In this document: positions 1 through 7,213 of the stretch, in pieces
Layout: each line of letters opens with the position of its first letter
How positions within the stretch are numbered: position 1 is the first letter of the stretch
DNA from: Eubacterium sp.
Lineage (GTDB): Bacteria; Bacillota_A; Clostridia; Lachnospirales; Lachnospiraceae
DNA length: 7,250 bases
Assembly: GCA_017475785.1 (NCBI GenBank)
Contig: JAFVEX010000063.1
Location: forward strand, 1-7,250
Reading direction: 5' to 3'
Translations under genes and position numbers: made by a program
The notes under the pieces: generated by a model
Databases searched by the model: none
The model's input: the letters and a program-made list of their open reading frames with translations, nothing else
Told to the model about the DNA's origin: nothing

Positions 1-84
1 AGGGGAAGGCAGATGTGTATCTGCGGTCACCCACTTGACTTCGCCTAGGAGTCAAAACAGCAGGATCGGCATACCGGGTTTTTT
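1..84 (+). ncRNA. ssrS: 6S RNA (SsrS), 3' part, 5' end outside window
   Basis: 6S RNA binds the housekeeping RNA polymerase and mimics an open promoter. No convincing reading frame covers this stretch. The order of short blocks parallels the 3' half of E. coli 6S RNA as I remember it: a CAC..CAC segment, then a small hairpin on the 3' side of the central bubble, then ACAGC and GGCAT. Here the hairpin is TTGACTTC (35-42) with GGAGTCAA (48-55), where E. coli has a CCTTGAACC/GGTTCAAGG hairpin at the same place. Another perfect hairpin, GCAGAT (9-14) with ATCTGC (19-24), lies upstream. The segment ends in CCGGG and six Ts (79-84), as expected if the 3' strand of the long closing stem pairs with a 5' strand before the window. 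Identification is by remembered pattern, not by a covariance model. It could be another structured small RNA; RNase P RNA was considered and does not fit. Confidence 0.6.
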
Positions 85-154
85 ATGGGCTTTTTTAGAA
101 AAGACAACTTAAGAAAAGACGTTGAAGGCGTCCAGGAGTTCGGCTGCGGCTTTG

Positions 155-484
155 ACGCGGCCGGATATTCCTGCAGTACCGGACTGCAAATGCCGCAGAG
201 AGGGAGATTCGTAGGCTGAAAGATCTCCCGGTAATCATGGCTTTCCGGGAATTTCCCGCCGGAGTTGCTTTTCTGAAGGTTGCGGTACAGGCCGGCTTTG
301 CTGCAGCAGAATTGCGCAAAGCTGCCAGGGTCTGTCCGGGACTGCGTAGGAAAAGACGTTCGCGCGCGTAAAGCGCAAAGGAAGTGTCCGCATGCCTGTC
401 CCAAGGCCGGAGAAGTGTGCGGGAAACAGGGTGGTACCGCGGAAAAGCTTCGTCCCTGACGGTTTCTGTCAGCGGACTTTTTTT
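155..484 (+). promoter_or_regulatory. T-box leader (tRNA-Phe sensing) of pheST
   Basis: This untranslated leader senses uncharged tRNA-Phe and lets transcription continue into pheS. Stem I: AGTA (175-178) faces GAA (249-251) in the specifier loop; CCGGA (179-183) pairs with TCCGG (244-248); below the loop TTCC and GC (168-174) pair with GC and GGAG (258-264). The AGAGAG bulge (198-203) and distal hairpin GGGAGAT/ATCTCCC (202-208/223-229), with loop motif GCTGAAAG, match the usual stem I tip. The codon after GAA is TTC (253-255), or TTT if read one base earlier; both encode Phe. GCTTTGC/GCAAAGC (295-301/316-322) is an internal hairpin, and CCGCA/TGCGG (388-392/418-422) is stem III. The T-box AGGGTGGTACCGCG is at 428-441; its TGGT can pair with the ACCA end of tRNA-Phe. 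The antiterminator forms from CAGGG (427-431) with CCCTG (454-458). The 5' boundary is uncertain, and no clear promoter is seen before it. Confidence 0.93.
452..484 (+). terminator. T-box attenuator terminator before pheS
   Basis: GTCCCTGAC (452-460) pairs with GTCAG and GGAC (468-472, 474-477) around a seven-base loop with one bulged C, followed by seven Ts (478-484). The 5' arm contains CCCTG, which the antiterminator needs to pair with the T-box, so the two structures exclude each other. This is the switch that stops transcription when tRNA-Phe is charged. Confidence 0.92.
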
Positions 485-515
485 ATGCAAAAAAAACAGT
501 TAAGGAGTAATGATC

Positions 516-1547
516 ATGAATGAAGAACTGAGAGCAAAATTGTCAGAGGTGGTTGAGAAGAGCATGAACCGCCTGAATCTTGCCGGGAATCTTGACGCGC
601 TCAATGAGATCCGCGTCAGCGTGCTGGGCAAAAAAGGCGAGCTGAAGCAGCTCATGAAGGGCATGAAGGACGTTCCGCCGGAGGACCGTCCCAAAATCGG
701 TCAGATGGTCAATGATGCCCGTGAGCGGATCGAGAGCAGGATGGAAGAGGTGAAGAAAAATCTCGAGAAGGCAGCGCTGCAGGCCAGGATTGCTTCTGAG
801 ACGATCGATGTTACGCTTCCCGCGCGCCGCGCCGATATCGGCCACCGTCATCCGAACACAATCGCACTGGAGGAGGTGCAGAGGATATTTGTCGGAATGG
901 GCTATGAAGTCGTCGAGGGTCCCGAGATTGAGTACGACGAGTACAATTTTGAGAAGCTGAACATCCCCGCGAATCATCCGGCAAAGGATGAGCAGGATAC
1001 GTTCTACATCAACAAAGAGATCTTGCTGCGCACCCAGACATCTCCGATTCAGGCGCGCATTATGGAGCAGGGAAAGCTCCCGATCCGCATGATTGCGCCC
1101 GGACGTGTATTCCGCTCAGATGAGGTGGACGCGACGCATTCTCCTTCGTTCCATCAGATTGAAGGACTTGTCGTCGACAAACATATCACGCTGGCCGACC
1201 TGAAGGGCACTCTGGCAGAATTTGCGCGCGAGCTGTTTGGTCCTGAGACAAAGACAAAATTCCGCCCGCATCACTTCCCGTTCACCGAGCCCAGCGCGGA
1301 GATGGATGTGAGCTGCTTTAAATGCGGCGGAAAAGGATGCCGGTTCTGCAAGGGCGAGGGGTGGATCGAAATCCTCGGCTGCGGCATGGTTCATCCGCAC
1401 GTATTCGAGATGTGCGGGATTGATCCGCAGGAGTACACGGGCTTCGCGTTCGGCGTAGGACTCGAGCGCATCGCGCTTCTGAAATACGAAATCGACGACA
1501 TGCGTCTTCTGTATGAAAACGACGTGCGTTTTTTGAGACAGTTCTGA
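516..1547 (+). CDS. pheS: Phenylalanyl-tRNA synthetase alpha subunit
   Basis: Catalytic subunit of the cytoplasmic (alpha-beta)2 enzyme that attaches phenylalanine to tRNA-Phe using ATP. At 343 residues it is the usual length. The first ~90 residues are charged and helical, matching the tRNA-binding coiled coil. The class II core follows: GMGYEVVEGPE near 127, TQTSPIQARIM near 173, motif 2 RVFRSDEVDATHSPSFHQIEG near 197, FRPHHFPFTEPS near 249, and motif 3 GFAFGVGLERIALL near 309. Four cysteines in a CxxC...CxxC arrangement (about 267, 270, 275, 278) just before GWIEILG may bind zinc; I recall similar cysteine pairs in other Firmicute PheS. The ATG at 516 is chosen because AAGGAG (502-507) sits eight bases before it; an in-frame ATG at 510 is only two bases from that site. 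It is controlled by the T-box leader and followed 27 bases later by pheT. Confidence 0.98.
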   Translation: MNEELRAKLSEVVEKSMNRLNLAGNLDALNEIRVSVLGKKGELKQLMKGMKDVPPEDRPKIGQMVNDARERIESRMEEVKKNLEKAALQARIASETIDVTLPARRADIGHRHPNTIALEEVQRIFVGMGYEVVEGPEIEYDEYNFEKLNIPANHPAKDEQDTFYINKEILLRTQTSPIQARIMEQGKLPIRMIAPGRVFRSDEVDATHSPSFHQIEGLVVDKHITLADLKGTLAEFARELFGPETKTKFRPHHFPFTEPSAEMDVSCFKCGGKGCRFCKGEGWIEILGCGMVHPHVFEMCGIDPQEYTGFAFGVGLERIALLKYEIDDMRLLYENDVRFLRQF

Positions 1548-1574
1548 TCAAATATATAAAGGAGAAGATAAGCT

Positions 1575-4004
1575 ATGAACACTTCCATGTCATGGATTAA
1601 GATGTATGTACCGGAGCTGGATGTCTCCGCGCAGGAATACATGGACGGAATGACCCTCTCCGGTACAAAGGTGGAGAACTATGTCCGTCTTGACGAGGAT
1701 CTGAAGGATATTGTTGTCGGCCGTGTGATGGAGATGGAGAAACATCCGGACGCGGATCACCTCTTTATCTGCCAGGTGGATCTCGGCGGCGGGAAGACGA
1801 CGCAGATTGTCACCGGCGCGCCGAATGTCTCTGTCGGTATGCTGACGCCTGTCGTACTGCCTGGCGGAAAAGTTGCCGGCGGGCATGACGGCACGATGAC
1901 CAGCGGCGGAATTACGATTAAACCCGGCAAGCTCCGGGGCGTCGAGTCAAATGGAATGATGTGCTCGATCGAGGAGCTCGGCTCATCCAGAGAATACTAT
2001 CCAGAGGCGCCCGAGCTGGGACTTTATGTTTTCCCTGAGGACGCGGGTGTAAAACCGGGCGACGACGCCATTCACGCGCTTGGCCTGGATGATATCAACA
2101 TTGAATATGAGATCACTTCAAACCGTGTGGACTGCTACAGTGTCATCGGCATCGCGCGGGAGGCCGCAGCAACCTTCCGGAAGCCTTTTGTGCCGCCGGT
2201 TGTAACGGAAACCGGAAATGATGAAGATGCTTCGGACTATATTACAGTCGAAATCAAAAACCGCGCACTGTGCCCGCGGTACTGCGCGCGTGTGGTGAAA
2301 AATGTTAAAATCGCGCCGTCGCCGAAGTGGATGCAGCGCGCGCTTGCCGCAAACGGAATTCGTCCGATCAACAACCTGGTTGACATCACAAATTATGTCA
2401 TGGAAGAATACGGACAGCCGATGCACGCGTATGATCTGGACAAAATAGCCGGACGCAAAATCATTGTCAGCAACGCGGAGGACGGAGAAACCTTCGTCAC
2501 GCTGGACGGCCAGGAGCGCACGATGGATCACGATGTTCTGATGATTCGCGACGCCGAAAAAGCAGTCGGCATCGCAGGCATCATGGGCGGAGAGGATTCG
2601 ATGATCACAGACTCTGTCCAGAATCTGCTTTTTGAGGCCGCGAACTTCGACGGAACCAATATTCGTCTGTCTGCCAAGCGGATCGGCCTGCGCACCGATG
2701 CCTCTGGAAAATTCGAAAAGGGACTGGATCCGAACAACGCGGAGGCGGCCATCAACCGCGCCTGCCAGCTGATTGAGGAATTCGGCGCCGGAGAGGTAGT
2801 CGGCGGTATCGTGGATGATTATCAGGAGCCGGTCGGTGAAAAGCGCGTACCCTTTGAGCCGGAAAAAATCAACGCGCTCCTTGGAACGGATCTCTCTGAA
2901 GAGAAGATGCTGGAGTACCTCGCGTCTGTAGAGCTTTATCAGGATCCGGAAAGCGGAGACATCATCGTGCCGACCTTCCGTCAGGACGTGCTCCGCACAT
3001 GTGATATCGCCGAGGAGGTCGCGCGGTTCTTTGGATATGACAACATTCCGACCACCCTTCCAAGCGGCGAGGCGACGACCGGAAAGCTGCCGTTTAAGCT
3101 GCGGATCGAGGAAAAAGCGAGAGATGTGGCGGAATACTGCGGATTCTCGCAGGGAATGTGCTACTCGTTTGAGAGCCCGAAGGTATTTGACAAACTGCTG
3201 CTGGACGCGGATGATCCCCTTCGCAGCGCGATCCGGATCGCAAATCCGCTCGGCGATGATTTCTCCATCATGCGCACGACGCCGCTGAATGGAATCCTGA
3301 CGTCTCTCTCTACGAATTATAACCGCAGAAACAAGAATGTACGCCTCTATGAGCTCGGCAACATTTATCTGGCGGAGGAGCTTCCTCTGAAGGAGCTGCC
3401 TGATGAGCGGATGCAGCTTACGCTCGGCATGTACGGCTCCGGGGATTTTTATGATATGAAGGGCGTCGTGGAAGAATTCTTCGGGCAGATCGGGATGCAT
3501 CAGCGGGTACGCTATGACCGTGACGCCGGAAAGAACTTCCTTCATCCGGGACGTCAGGCGCTGATCGTGTATGAGGGCAAGACCCTCGGCTATATCGGAG
3601 AACTGCATCCGGAAGTGGCTGATACCTATGCGCTGGACGGCACGCGCACGTATCTTGCGGTGCTTGATCTTCCTGAGGTTCTGCCGTTTGCTACCTTTGA
3701 CAGAAAGTTCGTCGGCATCGCGCGGTATCCGGCCGTCACCAGAGATCTTTCCATGGTCGTTCCGCACGCTGTTGAGGCGGCGTCGATAGAGGATATGATC
3801 CGTCAGCGGGGAGGCAAGATTCTGGAGAGCGTCGCGCTGTTTGACCTCTATGAAGGAGACCAGGTAGCAGAAGGCTTTAAGTCCATGGCTTATTCGATCG
3901 TATTCCGTTCTTCGGAGAAGACCCTGGAAGAAGCCGACATCACATCCGCCATGAAAAAGATCCTGAACGGACTGTCCGGCATGGGCATTGAGCTGCGCCA
4001 GTAA
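1575..4004 (+). CDS. pheT: Phenylalanyl-tRNA synthetase beta subunit
   Basis: Large subunit (809 residues, normal for bacteria) that binds tRNA-Phe, edits mischarged Tyr-tRNA-Phe and builds the heterotetramer with PheS. Domains seen in order: an N-terminal segment starting MNTSMSWIKMYVPEL; an EMAP/OB-type tRNA-binding domain at about 40-155 (VVGRVMEMEKHPDADHL, GAPNV); the B3/B4 editing domain at about 225-395 (GIRPINNLVDITNYVM, GQPMHAYDLDKI, GIMGGEDS, GLRTDASGKFEKGLDP); the B5 domain at about 425-495 (PTFRQDVLRTCDIAEEVARFFGYDNIP); the catalytic-like core at about 510-700; and the C-terminal FDX-ACB anticodon-binding domain from about 713 (RYPAVTRDLSMVVP through the end). The ATG is preceded by AAAGGAG with ten bases between. 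An in-frame ATG at 1587 is possible, but the longer start fits the usual N-terminus. It is co-transcribed with pheS, with no terminator between them, and appears intact. Confidence 0.98.
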   Translation: MNTSMSWIKMYVPELDVSAQEYMDGMTLSGTKVENYVRLDEDLKDIVVGRVMEMEKHPDADHLFICQVDLGGGKTTQIVTGAPNVSVGMLTPVVLPGGKVAGGHDGTMTSGGITIKPGKLRGVESNGMMCSIEELGSSREYYPEAPELGLYVFPEDAGVKPGDDAIHALGLDDINIEYEITSNRVDCYSVIGIAREAAATFRKPFVPPVVTETGNDEDASDYITVEIKNRALCPRYCARVVKNVKIAPSPKWMQRALAANGIRPINNLVDITNYVMEEYGQPMHAYDLDKIAGRKIIVSNAEDGETFVTLDGQERTMDHDVLMIRDAEKAVGIAGIMGGEDSMITDSVQNLLFEAANFDGTNIRLSAKRIGLRTDASGKFEKGLDPNNAEAAINRACQLIEEFGAGEVVGGIVDDYQEPVGEKRVPFEPEKINALLGTDLSEEKMLEYLASVELYQDPESGDIIVPTFRQDVLRTCDIAEEVARFFGYDNIPTTLPSGEATTGKLPFKLRIEEKARDVAEYCGFSQGMCYSFESPKVFDKLLLDADDPLRSAIRIANPLGDDFSIMRTTPLNGILTSLSTNYNRRNKNVRLYELGNIYLAEELPLKELPDERMQLTLGMYGSGDFYDMKGVVEEFFGQIGMHQRVRYDRDAGKNFLHPGRQALIVYEGKTLGYIGELHPEVADTYALDGTRTYLAVLDLPEVLPFATFDRKFVGIARYPAVTRDLSMVVPHAVEAASIEDMIRQRGGKILESVALFDLYEGDQVAEGFKSMAYSIVFRSSEKTLEEADITSAMKKILNGLSGMGIELRQ

Positions 4005-4046
4005 AGCGTGATCCGGATATTTTCAGGCAGGAGGAGATTACAATAA

Positions 4047-4721
4047 ATGACCATATATATTATCCGCCATGGACAGACGGACTGGAATCTGGAGGGGCGC
4101 CTGCAGGGACACAGCGGTGCCGACCTGAATGAAAACGGCGTGTCTCTGGCGGTCGAGACAGCGCAGCATCTGGCGGACATTCCTTTTGATCTGTGTTATA
4201 CAAGTCCGGCGCTCCGCGCGAAACATACGGCAGAGCTGATTCTCGCAGGACGCGGCGTCCCGGTTATCGAGGAGCCGCGCCTGATGGAAATCGGTTTTGG
4301 CATCTGGGAGGGAATTCAGGCATTTGGAAAAAATGCCGAGATTCACTTTCAGCCGGAGGTTTTTCAGGTGTTCCTGTATGATCCGATGGCCTACATTCCC
4401 CCGGAAGGAGGCGAATCGATCTCTGATGTGCTGAAGCGCACAAACGCGTTTCTGGACGAGCTGCTCACAGCACCGGATCTTCAGGACAAAACGATTTTGC
4501 TGTCCACACACGGCTGCGCGTCCAGAGCGCTCATGAACCGGTTTTACGAGAATCCCGAAAAATTCTGGCAGGAAGGCGTCCCCGGCAACTGCGCGGTCAG
4601 CAGAATCTCTGTGACAGACGGCGTTCCGTCACTGACGATGCGCGATCACGTTTACTGTCAGGCTGATACGGACGACATGTGGGCGAAACAGGAGATGAGA
4701 ACCACGCATGAAGACAAGTGA
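4047..4721 (+). CDS. Histidine phosphatase family protein (phosphoglycerate mutase-like)
   Basis: A 224-residue soluble protein of the histidine phosphatase superfamily, the branch that includes GpmB, CobC and PhoE. The whole active-site set is visible: RHG at 7-9 with the nucleophilic His8 (RHGQTDWN), Arg57 in [11 protein letters not shown], the acid Glu81 in [11 protein letters not shown], and the second histidine His155 in [10 protein letters not shown]. There is no signal peptide or membrane segment, so it should act in the cytoplasm. A strong site (CAGGAGGAG, 4028-4036) lies ten bases before the ATG. It starts 43 bases after the pheT stop, and its last 14 bases overlap queA, so it is very likely in the pheST-queA transcript and translationally coupled to queA. 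The substrate cannot be told from sequence: a small phosphorylated metabolite is most likely, and true phosphoglycerate mutase activity is less likely. Alpha-ribazole phosphatase (CobC) is not supported, since no cobalamin genes are nearby. Confidence 0.93.
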   Translation: MTIYIIRHGQTDWNLEGRLQGHSGADLNENGVSLAVETAQHLADIPFDLCYTSPALRAKHTAELILAGRGVPVIEEPRLMEIGFGIWEGIQAFGKNAEIHFQPEVFQVFLYDPMAYIPPEGGESISDVLKRTNAFLDELLTAPDLQDKTILLSTHGCASRALMNRFYENPEKFWQEGVPGNCAVSRISVTDGVPSLTMRDHVYCQADTDDMWAKQEMRTTHEDK

Positions 4722-5733
4722 TTTTTACTATGAGCTGCCTGAAGAGCTGATCGCGCAGGATCCGCTGGAGGACCGCGGCGCGTCCCGCATGCTGGCAGTT
4801 GACCGCGTGACAGGTGAAGTGACTGATACGCACTTTTCCAGGCTTCTGGATTACCTGCGCCCCGAAGATACCCTTGTGATCAACGACACAAAGGTAATTC
4901 CGGCGCGGCTGCTCGGCTTCCGGGAGCCGTCGGGCGGCGCTGTCGAGGTACTGCTGCTGAAGCGCAGAACCGATCAGATCTGGGAGACGCTCGTGCGTCC
5001 CGGCAGAAAGTGCCGTCCCGGCGCCCGGCTGTCATTCGGCGGCGGGCTGCTGCGCGCGGAAGTGCTGGAGGTCGTTGACGACGGAAACCGGCTGATCCGC
5101 TTCGATTATGAAGGGATTTTTGAGGAGCTTCTGGATCAGCTTGGTGAAATGCCGCTGCCTCCCTATATCAGGCATAAATTACAGGATAAAAACCGATACC
5201 AGACCGTCTACGCGAAACACGAAGGATCAGCCGCGGCCCCGACTGCGGGTCTTCACTTTACAGAGGAAATGCTGGACAATATCGGACGGGCAGGAATCAA
5301 AATAGCCCGCATTACGCTGCATGTAGGTCTGGGAACGTTCCGCCCTGTCAAGGCGGAGGAGATCACGGATCATCACATGCATGCTGAATATTATCAGATT
5401 TCTGATGAGGCGGCAGAGTGCATCAACCAGACACACAGCCGCGACGGCAGAATCATCGCGGTCGGAACGACCAGCTGCCGGACGCTGGAATCGGCGGCAG
5501 ACGGCAAAGGCCATGTCAGGGCGGAGAGCGGATGGACGGATATCTTTATCTATCCGGGATATGAGTTCCAGGCGGTCGACGGGCTGATTACAAATTTTCA
5601 TCTGCCTGAGTCAACCCTGATCATGCTGGTGTCTGCCTTCGCCGGGAGAGAGCATGTGCTGCAGGCTTATCGCCACGCAGTAGAAGAGCGGTACAGATTT
5701 TTCTCGTTTGGAGACTGCACATTGTTTCTGTAG
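4708..5733 (+). CDS. queA: S-adenosylmethionine:tRNA ribosyltransferase-isomerase
   Basis: QueA transfers and rearranges the ribose of S-adenosylmethionine onto 7-aminomethyl-7-deazaguanine in tRNA, giving epoxyqueuosine at wobble position 34 of Tyr, His, Asn and Asp tRNAs. The 341-residue length is typical. Family segments run end to end: [17 protein letters not shown] at the start, [15 protein letters not shown] (54-68), [11 protein letters not shown] (95-105), [11 protein letters not shown] (156-166), the highly conserved [18 protein letters not shown] (178-195), [10 protein letters not shown] (215-224), [22 protein letters not shown] (261-272), and [18 protein letters not shown] near 306. 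The ATG lies inside the preceding phosphatase gene; GGAG at 4691-4694 is 13 bases upstream, a rather long spacing that suggests coupling. No tgt gene follows, unlike many genomes where the two are adjacent. A terminator comes shortly after the stop. Intact. Confidence 0.97.
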   Translation: MKTSDFYYELPEELIAQDPLEDRGASRMLAVDRVTGEVTDTHFSRLLDYLRPEDTLVINDTKVIPARLLGFREPSGGAVEVLLLKRRTDQIWETLVRPGRKCRPGARLSFGGGLLRAEVLEVVDDGNRLIRFDYEGIFEELLDQLGEMPLPPYIRHKLQDKNRYQTVYAKHEGSAAAPTAGLHFTEEMLDNIGRAGIKIARITLHVGLGTFRPVKAEEITDHHMHAEYYQISDEAAECINQTHSRDGRIIAVGTTSCRTLESAADGKGHVRAESGWTDIFIYPGYEFQAVDGLITNFHLPESTLIMLVSAFAGREHVLQAYRHAVEERYRFFSFGDCTLFL

Positions 5734-5780
5734 TTACCGTTGTTGCTGTTCTCTTAAATACTATGACAATGATTTCACAA

Positions 5781-5807
5781 AAGAGGTTGCAAAGAGCAGC
5801 CTTTTTT
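5781..5807 (+). terminator. Intrinsic terminator after queA
   Basis: GGTTGC (5785-5790) pairs with GCAGCC (5796-5801), with one G-U pair, around the loop AAAGA, and six Ts follow. The stem can extend outward because AAGA before it can pair with Ts after it. It lies 47 bases after the queA stop and separates the tRNA operon from the CoA-transferase gene. Confidence 0.85.
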
Positions 5808-5815
5808 GATATAAC
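5787..5815 (+). promoter_or_regulatory. Possible sigma-A promoter, upstream alternative
   Basis: TTGCAA (5787-5792, four of six matches to TTGACA) is followed after exactly 17 bases by TATAAC (5810-5815, five of six matches to TATAAT). The -35 would lie inside the queA terminator hairpin. This is a weaker alternative to the extended -10 promoter a few bases downstream; both could be used. Confidence 0.35.
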
Positions 5816-5824
5816 ATTGTTATA
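5810..5824. repeat. Perfect 15-bp palindrome in promoter
   Basis: TATAACA (5810-5816) and TGTTATA (5818-5824) are exact reverse complements separated by a single T. The palindrome covers the upstream -10 candidate and half of the downstream one. It may be a second operator, an overlapping binding mode of the same regulator, or a by-product of two -10-like sequences facing each other. Confidence 0.6.
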
Positions 5825-5834
5825 ATTTAAACAA
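5817..5834 (+). promoter_or_regulatory. Rex-like redox operator over the -10 box
   Basis: TTGTTATAATTTAAACAA compared with the clostridial Rex consensus TTGTTAANNNNTTAACAA matches 12 of the 14 defined positions; the two mismatches are at symmetric places (positions 7 and 13 of 18 are T and A). Rex is a repressor that leaves its operator when NADH is high, and it controls many fermentation genes in Clostridia. The position on the -10 and start site fits repression of a fermentation CoA-transferase. Because part of the match is the TATAAT itself in AT-rich DNA, chance similarity is possible. Confidence 0.5.
5818..5826 (+). promoter_or_regulatory. Extended -10 promoter of the CoA-transferase gene
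   Basis: TGTTATAAT contains a perfect TATAAT (5821-5826) with the TGn extension. No good -35 hexamer is found 16 to 18 bases upstream, which is typical of extended -10 promoters. Transcription would start near 5833, giving a short 5' leader of about 20 bases before the ATG at 5854. The box is inside the Rex-like operator, so a bound repressor would block polymerase. Confidence 0.6.
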
Positions 5835-5853
5835 AGTAGCCGGAGGTATTACG

Positions 5854-7197
5854 ATGGATGTACAAAAACTATATGCGGAGAAGCTGGTAACGGCGGAAGA
5901 AGCGGTTCAGGTGGTCAAGTCCGGAGACTGGGTGGACTATGGATGGTGCTGCAACCATCCGGACGCGCTGGATAAGGCACTGGCTGCGCGCAAGGATGAG
6001 CTGTATGATGTGAAGCTGCGGGGCGGTGTGACCATGTGGATCCCGGAGGTCTGCAAGGCGGAGGATGCCGCGGAGCATTTCACCTGGAATTCCTGGCATT
6101 GCACCGGTGTCGACCGCAAGATTATCCAGAAGGGTGTCGGATATTTTGCGCCGATGCGTTATTCTGAGCTGCCGCGTTTCTACCGGGACGGCAATGTATC
6201 GGTGGATGTTGCCATGATTCAGGTTACCCCGATGGATGCGCACGGCAACTTCAATTTCGGTCTGTCTGCGTCCCATCTCGCGGACATGCTGTCAGTGGCG
6301 AAGAAGATCATTGTCGAAGTCAATGAAAACCAGCCGTGGGTCTACGGACTGACCGGTTCTGAGATCAATATTCAGGATGTTGATTTTGTCGTAGAGGGCA
6401 GCAATCCTCCGGTCGCAGCCATGGGCGCGGCAGGAGAGCCAACTGATATCGATAAGGCGGTCGCGCGCCTGATTGTGGAACAGATTCCGGACGGCGCGTG
6501 CCTGCAGCTCGGAATCGGCGGCATGCCGAATGCAGTCGGCTCCATGATCGCGCAGTCGGACCTGAAAGATCTGTCGGTTCACACGGAGATGTATGTCGAC
6601 AGCTTCTATGAAATCGCAAAGGCCGGCAAGATCACCGGAAAACGCAAAGCACTGGATAAAGGCCGCCAGGTATATGCATTCGCCGCCGGAACGCAGGAAA
6701 TGTATGACTATATCAACCGCAATCCGGATGTCATGTGCGCGCCGATCGATTACACCAATGATGTCCATGTAATCTCGCAGATCGATAACTTTATTTCGAT
6801 CAATAACGCCATCGACATGGATCTCTTCGGACAGGTCAACGCGGAAACAGCCGGAACTCGCCATATATCAGGAACCGGCGGGCAGCTGGACTTCGTCATG
6901 GGCGCCTATCTGTCCAAAGGGGGCAAGAGCTTTGTCTGTATGTCATCTACTATGAAGGATAAAGAAGGCAATCTCAAAAGCCGTATCACACCGGTGCTCA
7001 AGTCCGGCAGCGTCGTGACCGATCCGCGCAGTGCAGTGCAGTACCTGGTGACAGAATACGGCATGATCAATCTGAAGGGCGCGTCGACCTGGGAGCGTGC
7101 GGAGCGCATTGTCTCGATCGCGCATCCGGACTTCCGCGACGAGCTGATCAAAGAGGCGGAGAAGCTTCACATCTGGAGACAGAGCAACAAGCGATAA
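5854..7197 (+). CDS. Butyryl-CoA:acetate CoA-transferase family protein
   Basis: A 447-residue class I acetyl-CoA hydrolase/transferase family protein. Its closest known relatives move CoA from butyryl-CoA to acetate, the last step of butyrate formation in gut Clostridia; 4-hydroxybutyrate CoA-transferase is a more distant relative. Visible features: GDWVDYGWC (24-32), [11 protein letters not shown] (73-83), [10 protein letters not shown] (102-111), [11 protein letters not shown] (126-136), [12 protein letters not shown] (180-191), the glycine loop [14 protein letters not shown] (217-230), the catalytic glutamate Glu245 in HTEMYVD, GQVNAET (326-332), [19 protein letters not shown] (339-357), [11 protein letters not shown] (399-409), and [20 protein letters not shown] (422-441). 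GGAGG at 5842-5846 is seven bases before the ATG. Cys83 and the SFYEIAKAG segment (250-258) differ from typical butyryl-CoA enzymes, so the preferred acyl-CoA is open. It is cytoplasmic, transcribed alone from its own promoter, and ends in tandem stops TAA TGA. Confidence 0.93.
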   Translation: MDVQKLYAEKLVTAEEAVQVVKSGDWVDYGWCCNHPDALDKALAARKDELYDVKLRGGVTMWIPEVCKAEDAAEHFTWNSWHCTGVDRKIIQKGVGYFAPMRYSELPRFYRDGNVSVDVAMIQVTPMDAHGNFNFGLSASHLADMLSVAKKIIVEVNENQPWVYGLTGSEINIQDVDFVVEGSNPPVAAMGAAGEPTDIDKAVARLIVEQIPDGACLQLGIGGMPNAVGSMIAQSDLKDLSVHTEMYVDSFYEIAKAGKITGKRKALDKGRQVYAFAAGTQEMYDYINRNPDVMCAPIDYTNDVHVISQIDNFISINNAIDMDLFGQVNAETAGTRHISGTGGQLDFVMGAYLSKGGKSFVCMSSTMKDKEGNLKSRITPVLKSGSVVTDPRSAVQYLVTEYGMINLKGASTWERAERIVSIAHPDFRDELIKEAEKLHIWRQSNKR

Positions 7198-7213
7198 TGA
7201 AAACACACCCCTG

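Noticed and set aside
27..84. RNase P RNA 3' end, suggested by ACAG...GGC.TA near 58-73
   Set aside because: The conserved AGATGAATG-type segment expected just upstream is missing, whereas the order of hairpin and blocks fits 6S RNA better.
114..360. 10-bp direct repeat AAAAGACGTT at 114-123 and 351-360
   Set aside because: It is short, falls inside leader RNA, is not flanked by further similarity, and a match of this size can occur by chance; no mobile element is indicated.
45..490. Two minus-strand open reading frames (119 and 131 codons) across the 6S/T-box region
   Set aside because: Their translations show no family features, and the region is explained by structured RNA on the + strand with clear T-box and terminator elements.
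510..515. Earlier pheS start codon at 510 adding Met-Ile
   Set aside because: The AAGGAG at 502-507 would be only two bases from this ATG, too close for initiation, whereas the ATG at 516 has an eight-base spacing.
2118..3767. 549-codon open reading frame antisense to pheT
   Set aside because: It lies entirely within the highly conserved pheT gene; its protein is rich in R, H and I with no recognisable domain. It is a shadow caused by the GC-rich codon use of pheT.
6292..6864. 190-codon antisense open reading frame within the CoA-transferase gene
   Set aside because: It is opposite a strongly conserved enzyme gene, has no ribosome binding site of note and no recognisable motifs.
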